A stretch of 64,000 bases of DNA from Schlegelella_A sp036496385 (GCA_036496385.1 DASXLD010000006.1:18417-82416); one strand, 5' to 3'; shown: positions 8,354 through 18,134, counted from the stretch's first letter. Numbers and translations are program-made. The notes: generated by a model from the sequence alone, not told the origin.

Positions 8354-9448
8354 ATGAAGATCGCGATCCTGCCGGGCGACGGCATCGGCACCGAGATCGT
8401 CGCGCAGGCCGAGCGCGTCCTCGGCGCGCTCGATCTGCGCTTCGAGACCGAGCGAGCGGCCGTCGGCGGCGCCGCCTACGACAGCCACGGCCAGCCGCTG
8501 CCCGACGCCACGCTCGCACTGGCGAAGGACGCCGACGCCGTCCTCTTCGGCGCGGTCGGCGACTGGCGCTACGACACGCTGCCGCGCGCGATGCGGCCGG
8601 AGCAGGCGATCCTCGGCCTGCGCAAGTCGCTTGGCCTCTTCGCCAACCTGCGGCCGGCGATCTGCTATCCGGAGCTCACCTCGGCGTCGAGCCTCAAGCC
8701 CGAGCTCGTCACGGGGCTCGACATCCTGATCGTGCGCGAGCTCACCGGCGATATCTACTTCGGCCAGCCGCGCGGCCGGCGCGACGCGCCCGACGGTCCG
8801 TTTGCCGGCGCGCCCGAGGCGTTCGACACGATGCGCTACACGCGGCCCGAGATCGAGCGCATCGCCCACGTCGCGTTTCGCGCTGCGCAGAAGCGTCAGC
8901 GGCGGGTGACGAGCGTCGACAAGGCGAACGTGCTCGAGACCTTCCAGTTCTGGAAGGACGTCGTCACTGAAGTCCATCGCGACTACCCCGACGTCGCCCT
9001 CGACCACATGTACGTCGACAACGCCGCGATGCAACTGGTTCGCGCGCCGAAGTCGTTCGACGTCGTCGTCACCGGCAACATGTTCGGCGACATCCTGTCG
9101 GACGAGGCGGCGATGCTCACCGGATCGATCGGCATGCTGCCGTCGGCGTCGCTCGATGCGAACGGCAAGGGTCTGTACGAGCCGAGCCACGGCAGCGCCC
9201 CCGACATCGCCGGCAAGGACGTCGCCAATCCGCTGGCTACAATTCTCTCCGTGGCCATGATGCTTCGCTTCTCCCTCCGGCAGCCCGAGGCAGCCGCCCG
9301 CGTCGAGCGTGCGGTGCAGGACGTCCTTTCGTCCGGGCTCAGAACGGCCGATATCTGGTCGGAAGGGACGAAGAAGATTGGCACGCGGGCGATGGGCGAT
9401 GCGGTGGTGGCTGCGCTCGCCGGCAAACCGATCACCACCAAGCTCTAG
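8354..9448 (+). CDS. leuB: 3-isopropylmalate dehydrogenase
   Basis: NAD-dependent oxidative decarboxylase giving 2-oxoisocaproate, the third leucine-pathway step. 364 residues. Visible marks are the N-terminal ILPGDGIGTEI, substrate-contacting RELTGDIYFGQPRG, the VTSVDKANVLETFQFW Lys/Asp region, DHMYVDNAAMQL, and the nucleotide-binding GLYEPSHGSAPDIAGKDVAN. It starts 22 nt after leuD. Confidence 0.97.
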   Translation: MKIAILPGDGIGTEIVAQAERVLGALDLRFETERAAVGGAAYDSHGQPLPDATLALAKDADAVLFGAVGDWRYDTLPRAMRPEQAILGLRKSLGLFANLRPAICYPELTSASSLKPELVTGLDILIVRELTGDIYFGQPRGRRDAPDGPFAGAPEAFDTMRYTRPEIERIAHVAFRAAQKRQRRVTSVDKANVLETFQFWKDVVTEVHRDYPDVALDHMYVDNAAMQLVRAPKSFDVVVTGNMFGDILSDEAAMLTGSIGMLPSASLDANGKGLYEPSHGSAPDIAGKDVANPLATILSVAMMLRFSLRQPEAAARVERAVQDVLSSGLRTADIWSEGTKKIGTRAMGDAVVAALAGKPITTKL

Positions 9449-9528
9449 CGCGCTCCCGTTCGTCTCGCCTGTCCGGCCGAGGCGCCGGGTCGAGGATCGA
9501 GACGACAGCTTTCAACGGGACGAACAGC

Positions 9529-10653
9529 ATGGAACGGACGGGACTGGTCGGATGGCGCGGCATGGTGGGATCCGTGCTGCTCGAGCGGATGGCGGCCGAA
9601 GGCGACTTCGACGTCATCGAGCCGATCTTCTTCAGCACCAGCGACAAGGGCGGTCGCGCGCCGGCGGTTGCCGGCAACGAGTCCCGCCTTCTCGACGCCT
9701 ATGACCTCGAGGCGCTGAAGCGCTGCGAGATCATCATCACGACGCAGGGCGGCGACTACACGAAGGACGTCTACCCGCGCCTGCGTGCGACCGGCTGGAA
9801 CGGCTACTGGATCGACGCCGCCAAGACGCTGCGCATGGAGGACGACGCCGTGATCGTCCTCGACCCGGTGAACCGGCCGGTGATCGACGCGGCGCTCGGG
9901 CGCGGTGTTCGCAACTTCATCGGCGGCAACTGCACCGTGAGCTGCATGCTGATGGGGGTCGGTGCGCTGCTCAAGGCCGACCTCGTCGAGTGGATGACGT
10001 GCACGACGTACCAGGCGGCCTCCGGTGGCGGCGCCCAGCACATGCGCGAGCTCCTGAGCCAGTTCGGGATGCTGCACGCCGAGGTGCGCGATCTCCTGGC
10101 CGACCCGAAGTCAGCCATTCTCGAGATCGACCGTCGCGTGATCGACCGCCAGCGCACCATGACATCGGGCGAGACCGGGCATTTCGGCGTTCCCCTCGGC
10201 GGCAGCGTGATTCCGTGGATCGACATCGACCGCGGCGACGGCACCAGCCTCGAGGAGTGGAAGGGCGGCGCCGAGACGAACAAGATCCTGGGCCGTGGCG
10301 AGGGCGGCAAGGACCCGGTGCCGATCGATTCGACCTGCGTCCGGGTCGGCGCAATGCGCTGCCACAGTCAATCTCTCACGATCAAGCTGAAGTCCGATGT
10401 GCCGCTGGCCGATATCGAGGCCATGATCGCGGCCGACAACCCGTGGGTGCACGTCGTTCCCAACACGCGAGTCGCCAGCACGACAGAGCTGACGCCGGTC
10501 GCCGTGAGCGGAACGATGCGGATTCCGGTCGGGCGTCTTCGAAAGCTGGCGATGGGAGAGCGATATCTGGGGGCCTTCACGATCGGCGATCAGTTGCTCT
10601 GGGGTGCTGCCGAGCCGCTCAGACGGATGCTGCGCATCCTGCTCGAGCGCTGA
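9529..10653 (+). CDS. asd: Aspartate-semialdehyde dehydrogenase
   Basis: Reduces aspartyl phosphate to aspartate semialdehyde for lysine, methionine, threonine and cell-wall diaminopimelate synthesis. The 374-residue protein is of the Gram-negative type: LVGWRGMVGSVLLERM NADP loop at the N-terminus, catalytic Cys135 in IGGNCTVSCMLM, and the TYQAASGGGAQHMREL stretch. The spacing of 80 nt from leuB suggests that it can be co-transcribed with the leu genes. Its adjacency to fimV is typical of this lineage. Confidence 0.97.
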   Translation: MERTGLVGWRGMVGSVLLERMAAEGDFDVIEPIFFSTSDKGGRAPAVAGNESRLLDAYDLEALKRCEIIITTQGGDYTKDVYPRLRATGWNGYWIDAAKTLRMEDDAVIVLDPVNRPVIDAALGRGVRNFIGGNCTVSCMLMGVGALLKADLVEWMTCTTYQAASGGGAQHMRELLSQFGMLHAEVRDLLADPKSAILEIDRRVIDRQRTMTSGETGHFGVPLGGSVIPWIDIDRGDGTSLEEWKGGAETNKILGRGEGGKDPVPIDSTCVRVGAMRCHSQSLTIKLKSDVPLADIEAMIAADNPWVHVVPNTRVASTTELTPVAVSGTMRIPVGRLRKLAMGERYLGAFTIGDQLLWGAAEPLRRMLRILLER

Positions 10654-10752
10654 GGGGGCGAGGTTGAGGGCGGCTTACGTTGTCACGGTGCAACAACCGC
10701 GTGCAGAAGACTCGGAAGGGGCGCCTGTGAGAACGTCAGCCAAAGCATGAGC

Positions 10753-10781
10753 TTGTCACCCTATCTCACTGATGTTATGGT
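10753..10781 (+). promoter_or_regulatory. Sigma-70 promoter candidate for fimV
   Basis: TTGTCA (10753-10758) and TATGGT (10776-10781) are separated by exactly 17 nt in a locally AT-richer part of the 304-nt asd-fimV gap, matching consensus at 5/6 and 4/6 positions. It would give a leader of about 170 nt. The rest of the gap (10654-10957) holds a GC hairpin at 10915-10936 and no supported gene. Confidence 0.5.
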
Positions 10782-10914
10782 CATTTCCGCCTTTTATCAG
10801 CTGCTGCCTTGAAGCTGCCTCAACGATCGGGAAGGCGGTTGGATCGAGATGAGCGGGCGGGACGGGAGTGCTCGCGTCGAAATGGCGGCTCGATGACGAG
10901 TCCGCACCGCTCCT

Positions 10915-10936
10915 GCGGACCCGAGGATGGGTCCGC
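10915..10936 (+). promoter_or_regulatory. Leader hairpin before fimV
   Basis: GCGGACCC and GGGTCCGC form a perfect 8-bp stem with loop GAGGAT, ending 21 nt before the TTG start of fimV and followed by TTTGTC. It could be a weak terminator, an attenuation element or an RNA stabiliser; the sequence does not decide between these. Confidence 0.4.
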
Positions 10937-10957
10937 TTTGTCATTCCGGGAGACGCC

Positions 10958-13663
10958 TTGAAAAGAAAACTGAAGTTGCCCGGCCGCTTCGCGCTGACCA
11001 GCGTCGCCGCCTCGCTCTGCCTCGCGTCTCCCCTCGCATCGGCCCTCGGTCTCGGCCGGCTCAACGTCCAGTCGGCGCTCGGCGAAGTGCTCCGCGCCGA
11101 GATCGAAGTGACCAGCCTGACACCGGAAGAGCAGGCCAGCCTGCGCATTCGCGTCGCGCCACCCGAGTCGTATCGCGCCGCCAACGTCGACTACAACGCG
11201 GTCCTGCCAAGCACGCGTGCCACCTTCGAGAAGCGGCCTGACGGCCGCTTGTTCGTTCGTCTGGTCAGCGACCGCGGCGTCCAGGAACCCTTCGTCGACG
11301 TCATCCTCGAGATCTCGTGGGCGACGGGTCGACTGGTGCGCGAATACACGCTGCTGTTCGATCCGCCGGCGACGATCCGCGCCGGCGCCCAGCCCGCTCC
11401 CGGAACGACGACCTCGCCGGTGATGTCGGCCACGCCGCCGCCACCGACGCCGCTCGCGCAATCGACGCCAACGACGCCGGCGATGACAAAGGCCGAGCAA
11501 CGCGAAGCTGCGCGCGCCGAAGCCCGCGAGCGTCGTGCTGCGGCGCAGGCCGCAGCCGCCGAGCAGCGCGCCAGCCGTGATGCCGCATCCTCGGCCGCGC
11601 CGGCGCCGCGCGCCTCTGCGGCGACGACGGCGAGCGGCGAAGGCGCCGCGACGTCGGAGGACGAGGTCCACGTTCGTTCCGGCGACACGCTGTCCAAGAT
11701 CGCGATCCACGTCCAGCGTCCGGGCGTTTCACTCGACCAGATGCTCGTCTCGCTGTTCCGCTCCAATCCGGACGCATTCAGCGGCAAGAACATGAACCGG
11801 CTGCGGGCCGGCGTCGTCCTGTCGGTGCCATCGGCCGAGACTGCCCAGGCGGTTCCTGCCGGCGAAGCCCGCCAGGTCATCACGGCGCAGAGCGCCGACT
11901 TCGGTGCCTATCGACAGCGGCTCGCCGAAGCGACCACCGGTGCCGCCCCCGAGGTCGAGCCAAACCGTCGTCGCAGTGGCGGCAAGGTCCAGGCCTCGGT
12001 CGAGGACAAGAAGCTCGCTGCCAACACCAGCCCGGACCAACTGAAGCTGAGCAAGGGCGGTGCGACGCCGCCGTCGGCGCCCGGCAGCGCCGAGGACCGC
12101 ATGGCGACGGAGCGCCAGCGCCAAGCCGAGGCGGCGCGCGTCGCCGAGCTCAACAAGAACCTGTCCGATCTGAACCGGGTCCGGGGCGGCGCATCGCAGA
12201 CAACGCCTGCCCCGGGGCCAGCCGCCACCGTGACGTCGCCGACCGCAGCCGCTCCGGCAGCAGTCGCGGGCGCTCGGCCGACGTCGTCGCCGGTCGCGGT
12301 CGTGACGCCGGTGCCGACGCCGACCGCGCCGCTCACGGCGCCGACGACGACGGCCGCAGCACCGACGATCGTCGGCGCCGCGCCGCCATCGGCATCGGCC
12401 GCCACGGTCGCGCCGGCGATCGCCTCTGCTTCGATGCCCGCGGCACCGGCCTCGGCGGCGATGGTCGTCGCTGCCGCAGGCAGCGCCGCGGCGCCCCCGG
12501 TGGTCGCACGTCCGGCGAGTGCGGCGCGACCGCGGCCGGCAGCGCGCCCGGCTCCCGAGCCGAGCTTCATCGACTCGATCACGAGCGGCAATCCGCTCTA
12601 CCTCGGCGGCGGTGCGCTCGCCCTGCTGCTCCTCGGTTACGGCGCGTATCGCTACACGCAGCGTTCGAAGAAGGACAGCGGCGAGACCTCGTTCCTCGAG
12701 AGCCGCCTGCAGCCCGATTCGTTCTTCGGCGCCAGCGGTGGCCAGCGCATCGACACGCGCGACGCCGCCGGCAGCTCGTCGTCGATGACGTATTCGCTAT
12801 CGCAGCTCGACGCCATCGGCGACGTCGATCCGGTTGCCGAAGCCGACGTCTATCTCGCCTACGGCCGCGACCTGCAGGCCGAGGAAATCCTGAAGGAGGC
12901 GATGCGCAGCAATCCGGAGCGCCTCGCGATCCGGACCAAGCTGCTCGAGGTCTACGCCAAGCGGCGCGACATCAAGGGCTTCGAGCTCCTCGCGACGCAG
13001 CTTTTCGCGCTGACGCGCGGCGAGGGCGACGACTGGGCGAAGGCGCAGGAGCTGGGTGCGCAGATCGATCCGGATAACGCGATGTACCGCATCGGCGGCA
13101 CGCCGGGCCAGAACATCGAGGGCGCGTCGGTCGCCGAACCGCTCGGCGCCAGCACCTTGCCGCAGTCGGTCATGCCGGTGCCTTCGCAATTCGGATCGAC
13201 GATCGGCAACACGACGGCCCGCGACAGTGCGTTCGACAACATCGATCTCGACCTCGACAACCCCGACATCGGGTCACCGTCGCGGCCGGCGGCCCTCGAC
13301 GCCACCGAAGCGATCCCGCCGCGTCCGGCGGAGCCGGCGTCGTACAACACGACGCTGAAGATGCCGTTGGTCGCCAACGAGGCGGGTGCGGTCGAGCTTG
13401 CCCGTCGCGACGAGCCGCTGCCGTTCGATCTTTCGGGGATCTCGCTCGACCTTGATCCCGCCGAAACCGCCGGTGAGCACAACACGACTCCGGCCGGCTT
13501 CGACGACAACGGCGACCCGCTGTCGCGCAAGCTCGAGCTCGCCGAGGAATTCCAGCGCATCGGCGACAAGGACGGCGCCCGCGATCTTCTGCGCGAGGTG
13601 CTCGCGACCGCGAGCGGAGCGACCAAGACCAAGGCGCAGGGCATGCTCGACCGGATCAGCTGA
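10958..13663 (+). CDS. fimV: Pilus assembly hub protein FimV
   Basis: Inner-membrane, peptidoglycan-binding organiser of type IV pili and polar localisation. TTG at 10958 with ribosome site gggaga gives a signal sequence LKRKLKLPGRFALTSVAA...ASALG and a 901-residue protein; the longer frame from 10868 passes through the leader hairpin and lacks a signal. Domains in order: FimV N-terminal domain (GLGRLNVQSALGEVLRAEIEV), Ala/Pro-rich linkers, LysM (VRSGDTLSKIAIHVQRPGVS, about residues 238-290), a long Ala/Pro/Thr linker, one membrane helix (YLGGGALALLLLGYGAYRY), acidic cytoplasmic part with TPR-like helices, and the C-terminal FimV domain (DPLSRKLELAEEFQRIGDKD). The pilin genes at 53.5 kb are its likely functional partners. 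Confidence 0.93.
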   Translation: MKRKLKLPGRFALTSVAASLCLASPLASALGLGRLNVQSALGEVLRAEIEVTSLTPEEQASLRIRVAPPESYRAANVDYNAVLPSTRATFEKRPDGRLFVRLVSDRGVQEPFVDVILEISWATGRLVREYTLLFDPPATIRAGAQPAPGTTTSPVMSATPPPPTPLAQSTPTTPAMTKAEQREAARAEARERRAAAQAAAAEQRASRDAASSAAPAPRASAATTASGEGAATSEDEVHVRSGDTLSKIAIHVQRPGVSLDQMLVSLFRSNPDAFSGKNMNRLRAGVVLSVPSAETAQAVPAGEARQVITAQSADFGAYRQRLAEATTGAAPEVEPNRRRSGGKVQASVEDKKLAANTSPDQLKLSKGGATPPSAPGSAEDRMATERQRQAEAARVAELNKNLSDLNRVRGGASQTTPAPGPAATVTSPTAAAPAAVAGARPTSSPVAVVTPVPTPTAPLTAPTTTAAAPTIVGAAPPSASAATVAPAIASASMPAAPASAAMVVAAAGSAAAPPVVARPASAARPRPAARPAPEPSFIDSITSGNPLYLGGGALALLLLGYGAYRYTQRSKKDSGETSFLESRLQPDSFFGASGGQRIDTRDAAGSSSSMTYSLSQLDAIGDVDPVAEADVYLAYGRDLQAEEILKEAMRSNPERLAIRTKLLEVYAKRRDIKGFELLATQLFALTRGEGDDWAKAQELGAQIDPDNAMYRIGGTPGQNIEGASVAEPLGASTLPQSVMPVPSQFGSTIGNTTARDSAFDNIDLDLDNPDIGSPSRPAALDATEAIPPRPAEPASYNTTLKMPLVANEAGAVELARRDEPLPFDLSGISLDLDPAETAGEHNTTPAGFDDNGDPLSRKLELAEEFQRIGDKDGARDLLREVLATASGATKTKAQGMLDRIS

Positions 13664-13715
13664 CAAACGTCGGGCGCGCACGGACCGGTCAAGACCGGCG
13701 GCGCGCCCGTTCCAC

Positions 13716-14498
13716 GTGAGAGTCGCCCTCGGCATCGCGTATCGCGGCTTCGCGTACAGCGGCTGGCAGAGCCAGCCGAGCGGACGGACCGTGCAAGACC
13801 GGCTCGAAGCCGCGCTCGGCGCCTTTGCCGATACACCGATCGCGTCGATCTGCGCTGGTCGCACCGATGCCGGCGTCCATGCTCTGAACCAGGTCGTTCA
13901 CTTCGACACCGAGGTCGTCCGTGCCGCGGACGCGTGGACGCGCGGCACCAACCGCTATCTGCCCGCTGACATCGCGGTGCAATGGTGCCGCTTCGTGCCG
14001 GGGAGCTTTCATTCGCGGGCGAGCGCGCGCGGCCGGCGCTACGCATACCTGCTGCTCGAGTCGCCGGTACGGCCGGCGATCGAGACCGGACTGTCGGGAT
14101 GGACCTTCCGCAGCCTCGACGGCGAGGCGATGCGGCGCGCCGCCGGCGCGCTCGTCGGCGTGCACGACTTCAGTGCCTTCCGCTCGGCCGAATGCCAGGC
14201 ACTCTCGCCGGTCAAGACGTTGCGTGCGCTGGCGATCGAGCGCCACGGCGCCTACTGGCGATTCGACTTCGATGCCGACGCGTTCCTCCACCACATGATC
14301 CGCAACATCGTCGGCTCGTTGGTCGCGGTCGGCAGCGGCGTACGCGGCGAGACGTGGCTCGCCGACGTGCTGGCGGCACGCGACCGCTCGCTCGCCGCCG
14401 CGACGTTCGCGGCCGACGGCCTGTACTTCCTGGGCCCGTACTACGATGCCGGCCATGCGATCCCCGATCGAACGCCGGCGATGGACTGGCTGCCCTGA
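13716..14498 (+). CDS. truA: tRNA pseudouridine(38-40) synthase TruA
   Basis: Modifies uridines 38-40 in the anticodon arm of tRNAs. The GTG start at 13716 (VRVALGIAYRGFAYSGWQSQ) gives 260 residues, the usual length. The catalytic Asp51 is in CAGRTDAGVHALNQVVHF, and the later motifs RYAYLLLESP and FLHHMIRNIVGSLVAVG are present. It sits between fimV and trpF, the conserved order in betaproteobacteria. Confidence 0.95.
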   Translation: MRVALGIAYRGFAYSGWQSQPSGRTVQDRLEAALGAFADTPIASICAGRTDAGVHALNQVVHFDTEVVRAADAWTRGTNRYLPADIAVQWCRFVPGSFHSRASARGRRYAYLLLESPVRPAIETGLSGWTFRSLDGEAMRRAAGALVGVHDFSAFRSAECQALSPVKTLRALAIERHGAYWRFDFDADAFLHHMIRNIVGSLVAVGSGVRGETWLADVLAARDRSLAAATFAADGLYFLGPYYDAGHAIPDRTPAMDWLP

Positions 14499-14522
14499 GT
14501 CCTCGCCGCGCGAGGTCCGGCG

Positions 14523-15182
14523 GTGAACCAGCGGACGCGGATCAAGATCTGCGGCGTCTCGCGGGAGGCTGACATCGAGGCCGCCGTGGAGGCGGGCGCC
14601 GACGCGGTCGGCTTTGTCTTTCACCCGCCCAGCGTGCGCTGCCTCGACCTCGACCGCGCCGCGCGGCTCGCGCGCGCGCTGCCGCCGTTCGTGACGCCGG
14701 TGGGTCTCTTCGTCAACGCGTCGCGCGCCGACGTCGAGGCAGTCGTGGCGGCGATTCCGAGCCTGGTCCTTCAGTTCCACGGCGACGAGACGCCCGAGGA
14801 CTGCGCACAGTTTCGCCGCCCGTACCTGCGCGCCGTGCGCATGACCGCGGAGCTCGATTTGCTAGACTTCGCGCGCCGTTTCGGCGAGGCGCAAGGCCTC
14901 CTGCTCGATGCCCATGTCGAGGGCTTCGGCGGCGGTGGAAAGGCATTCGATTGGTCGCTCGTTCCGGCAGGGTTCGCGGCAGAGTCGAGGCGTCGGCTCG
15001 CTTTGTCTGGTGGGTTGCATGCCGCAAACGTCTGCGCCGGCATCCTGCGCGTACGGCCCTGGGCCGTTGACGTCTCCTCCGGCGTCGAGTCGTCGCGCGG
15101 CGTGAAGGACGCTGCCGCGATCCGGCGCTTCTGCGACGCGGTGCGCGAAGCCGATGCCCGGATCGCCGCATCGACTGCCTGA
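14523..15182 (+). CDS. trpF: Phosphoribosylanthranilate isomerase
   Basis: Amadori-type isomerase of tryptophan synthesis. 219 residues from a GTG start; TIM-barrel motifs IKICGVSREADIEAAVEAGA (catalytic Cys in KICG), VGFVFHPPSVR, LQFHGDETPEDC and the phosphate-binding LSGGLHAANV with VDVSSGVESSRGVKD. It is the first gene of the coupled trpFBA group. Confidence 0.96.
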   Translation: MNQRTRIKICGVSREADIEAAVEAGADAVGFVFHPPSVRCLDLDRAARLARALPPFVTPVGLFVNASRADVEAVVAAIPSLVLQFHGDETPEDCAQFRRPYLRAVRMTAELDLLDFARRFGEAQGLLLDAHVEGFGGGGKAFDWSLVPAGFAAESRRRLALSGGLHAANVCAGILRVRPWAVDVSSGVESSRGVKDAAAIRRFCDAVREADARIAASTA

Positions 15183-15189
15183 ACTTCCG

Positions 15190-16398
15190 ATGACCATGAC
15201 TCGCTACCAGCAGCCCGACGCGCGCGGGCATTTCGGCCCCTACGGCGGCAGCTTCGTCGCCGAGACGCTCGTCCATGCGCTCGACGAGCTCAAGGCGTGC
15301 TACGAGGAGGCACGACGCGACCCTGCCTTCGACGCCGAGTTTCGTGCCGAGCTCGGCCACTACGTCGGCCGGCCGAGCCCGATCTACCACGCGGCGCGAC
15401 TGTCGCGCGAGCTCGGCGGCGCGCAGATCCATCTCAAGCGCGAGGATCTCAACCACACCGGTGCGCACAAGATCAACAACACGATCGGCCAGGCGATGCT
15501 CGCGCGACGGATGGCAAAGCCGCGCGTGATCGCCGAGACCGGCGCCGGCCAGCACGGCGTCGCGACGGCGACGATCTGTGCGCGCTACGGCCTCGAGTGC
15601 GTCGTCTACATGGGCAGCGAAGACGTCAAGCGGCAGGCGCAGAACGTCTATCGCATGAACTTGCTCGGCGCTTCGGTGGTGCCGGTCGAGAGCGGCTCGC
15701 GGACGCTGAAGGACGCGCTCAACGAAGCGCTGCGAGACTGGGTGACGAACGTCGAGAACACGTTCTACATCATCGGCACCGTCGCCGGCCCGCACCCGTA
15801 TCCGACGCTCGTGCGCGACTTCCAGAGCGTGATCGGCGCCGAGTGCCTGGTGCAGATGCCGGCGATGATCGGCCGCCAGCCGGACGCGGTGATCGCCTGC
15901 GTCGGCGGCGGCAGCAACGCGATGGGGATCTTCCATCCGTACATCGATCACGCGGCGACGCGCCTGATCGGCGTCGAAGCCGCGGGCCTCGGACTGGCGA
16001 CCGGCCGCCACGCGGCGTCGATCAGCGCCGGCAGCCCCGGCGTGCTGCACGGCAACCGCACCTATCTTCTGCAGGACGACGACGGCCAGATCCTCGCCAC
16101 GCATTCGATCTCGGCCGGGCTCGACTATCCGGGCGTCGGCCCCGAGCACGCGCACCTGCATGACAGCGGCCGTGCCGAGTACGTGAGCGTCACCGACGAC
16201 GAGGCGCTCGCGGCGTTCCATCGCTTGTGCCGCAGCGAAGGGATCATCCCGGCGCTCGAGTCGAGTCACGCGGTCGCCTACGCGATGAAGCTGGCGCCGA
16301 CGCTGGCCAGCGATCGCCATCTGCTCGTCAATCTCTCCGGTCGCGGCGACAAGGACATCGCGACGGTCGCCGAGCTCGACGCCAGGGCGAAGCGATGA
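15190..16398 (+). CDS. trpB: Tryptophan synthase beta chain
   Basis: PLP enzyme joining indole and serine to make tryptophan. ATG at 15190 (a second ATG at 15196 is equally possible) gives 402 residues beginning MTMTRYQQPDARGHFGPYGG. The PLP Lys94 is in HTGAHKINNTIGQ, and the phosphate-binding loop is VGGGSNAMGIFHPY. The stop overlaps trpA in an ATGA. Confidence 0.97.
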   Translation: MTMTRYQQPDARGHFGPYGGSFVAETLVHALDELKACYEEARRDPAFDAEFRAELGHYVGRPSPIYHAARLSRELGGAQIHLKREDLNHTGAHKINNTIGQAMLARRMAKPRVIAETGAGQHGVATATICARYGLECVVYMGSEDVKRQAQNVYRMNLLGASVVPVESGSRTLKDALNEALRDWVTNVENTFYIIGTVAGPHPYPTLVRDFQSVIGAECLVQMPAMIGRQPDAVIACVGGGSNAMGIFHPYIDHAATRLIGVEAAGLGLATGRHAASISAGSPGVLHGNRTYLLQDDDGQILATHSISAGLDYPGVGPEHAHLHDSGRAEYVSVTDDEALAAFHRLCRSEGIIPALESSHAVAYAMKLAPTLASDRHLLVNLSGRGDKDIATVAELDARAKR

Positions 16399-17222
16399 GC
16401 CGCATCAGTGCGACGTTCGAGGCGCTCGCGGCGCGTGGCCGCAAGGCGCTCATTCCCTACATCACCGCCGGCGACCCGGACGCCGACACGACCCCGGCGA
16501 TCATGCACGCGCTGGTCGACGCCGGCGCCGACGTCATCGAGCTCGGCATCCCGTTCAGCGATCCGATGGCCGACGGGCCGGTGGTCCAGAAGGCGAGCGA
16601 GCGGGCGCTCGCGCGCGGCGTCGGCCTCGCCAAGGTGCTGGGTATGGTGCGCGAGTTCCGCATCGCGGATCGCAAGACTCCGGTCGTCCTCATGGGCTAT
16701 GCCAATCCGATCGAGCGCTACGGCAGCGAGCGTTTCGCCGCCGATGCCGACGCCGCCGGCGTCGACGGCGTTCTGGTCGTCGACTATCCACCGGAGGAAT
16801 GCGCCGAGTTCGCCGAGCTGCTGCGCGGCGCCGGCATCGATCCGATCTTCCTCGTCGCGCCGACGTCGACCGACGCCCGCATCGCCAACGTTGCCGAGGT
16901 GGCGCGCGGATACGTTTACCATGTCGCGCTGAGGGGCGTCACCGGCGCCGGACACTTCGACATCGATGCAGTCAGGCAGATGATTCCGAGAATCAAGGCC
17001 CGCGTCAGGGTGCCGGTCGGCGTCGGCTTTGGCATTCGTGACGGCGCGACCGCGCGGTCGGTCGCGGACGTCGCCGATGCGGTCGTCATCGGCAGCGCGC
17101 TCGTGCAGCTGCTCGAGGGTGCCGGGCGCGACGACGCGCCGCGCATCGCCAGCGAGTTCATTGCCGGCATCCGCGCTGCGCTCGACGCGCCAGGGCCGGT
17201 GACCGCTGGCCGCGCGCACTAG
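16395..17222 (+). CDS. trpA: Tryptophan synthase alpha chain
   Basis: Cleaves indole-3-glycerol phosphate and channels indole to TrpB. 275 residues. Family motifs: LIPYITAGDPDADTT, the catalytic Glu/Asp region VIELGIPFSDPMADGPVVQ, LMGYANPIERYG, and the phosphate-binding end VGFGIRDGATARSVADVADA with VVIGSALV. It begins inside the trpB stop codon. Confidence 0.97.
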   Translation: MSRISATFEALAARGRKALIPYITAGDPDADTTPAIMHALVDAGADVIELGIPFSDPMADGPVVQKASERALARGVGLAKVLGMVREFRIADRKTPVVLMGYANPIERYGSERFAADADAAGVDGVLVVDYPPEECAEFAELLRGAGIDPIFLVAPTSTDARIANVAEVARGYVYHVALRGVTGAGHFDIDAVRQMIPRIKARVRVPVGVGFGIRDGATARSVADVADAVVIGSALVQLLEGAGRDDAPRIASEFIAGIRAALDAPGPVTAGRAH

Positions 17223-17245
17223 GCAGCACGACAAGGAGGTCCGCG

Positions 17246-18118
17246 ATGAGTTGGCTCGAGAAGCTGCTGCCGCCGAAGATCCAGCCCACCGACCCGAGCG
17301 AGCGCCGCACGGTTCCCGAGGGCCTGTGGGTCAAATGCCCGGCGTGCGAGACCGTCCTCTACAAGACCGACCTCGAGAAGAACATCAACGTCTGCCCGAA
17401 GTGCGCGCACCATCACCGGATCGGCGCGCGCGCGCGGCTCGACAGCTTCCTCGACTCCGAGGGGCGCTACGAGATCGGCCAGGAGGTGCTGCCGGTCGAC
17501 GCGCTGAAGTTCAAGGACAGCAAGAAGTATCCCGAACGGCTGAAGGACGCACTGGAGAATACGGGCGAGACCGATGCGCTGATCGTCATGGGTGGCGCGC
17601 TGATGAGCATGCCGATCGTCGCCGCCTGCTTCGAGTTCGACTTCATGGGCGGCTCGATGGGCTCGGTCGTCGGCGAGCGCTTCGTGCGCGGGGTGCAGGC
17701 CGCAGTCGAGCAGAAGACACCGTTCGTGAGCTTCACCGCGACCGGCGGCGCGCGCATGCAGGAAGGGCTGCTCAGCCTGATGCAAATGGCCAAGACCAAT
17801 GCCGCGCTGACCCATCTCGCGCAAGCGCGCCTGCCGTATGTCAGCGTCCTCGCCGACCCGACGATGGGCGGCGTCTCGGCGAGCTTCGCCTTCCTCGGCG
17901 ACGTCGTCATCGCCGAACCGAAGGCGCTGATCGGATTCGCAGGGCCGCGCGTGATCGAGAACACCGTGCGCGAGAAGCTTCCCGAAGGCTTCCAGCGTGC
18001 CGAGTTCCTGCTCCAGACCGGCGCGATCGACATGATCGTCGATCGGCGCGAGCTGCGGCCGATGATCGCCCGCCAGATCGCCATGCTGCAGCGGTTGCCG
18101 TCCGACGCCGTCGCCTGA
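17246..18118 (+). CDS. accD: Acetyl-CoA carboxylase carboxyltransferase beta subunit
   Basis: Beta half of the acetyl-CoA carboxylase transferase that makes malonyl-CoA for fatty acid synthesis. 290 residues with a strong ribosome site (aaggaggt). The N-terminal zinc ribbon uses CPACE and CPKCAHHH (four Cys); the crotonase-fold core has SFTATGGARMQEGLLSLMQM and PTMGGVSASFAFLGD. The trpA-accD-folC order is conserved in this lineage. Confidence 0.97.
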   Translation: MSWLEKLLPPKIQPTDPSERRTVPEGLWVKCPACETVLYKTDLEKNINVCPKCAHHHRIGARARLDSFLDSEGRYEIGQEVLPVDALKFKDSKKYPERLKDALENTGETDALIVMGGALMSMPIVAACFEFDFMGGSMGSVVGERFVRGVQAAVEQKTPFVSFTATGGARMQEGLLSLMQMAKTNAALTHLAQARLPYVSVLADPTMGGVSASFAFLGDVVIAEPKALIGFAGPRVIENTVREKLPEGFQRAEFLLQTGAIDMIVDRRELRPMIARQIAMLQRLPSDAVA

Positions 18119-18134
18119 CGGCGCCCCGGCTTCG

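Noticed and set aside
10868..10957. Upstream in-frame start for fimV at 10868
   Set aside because: It reads through the leader hairpin and hides the signal peptide; TTG 10958 has a ribosome site and exposes the signal.
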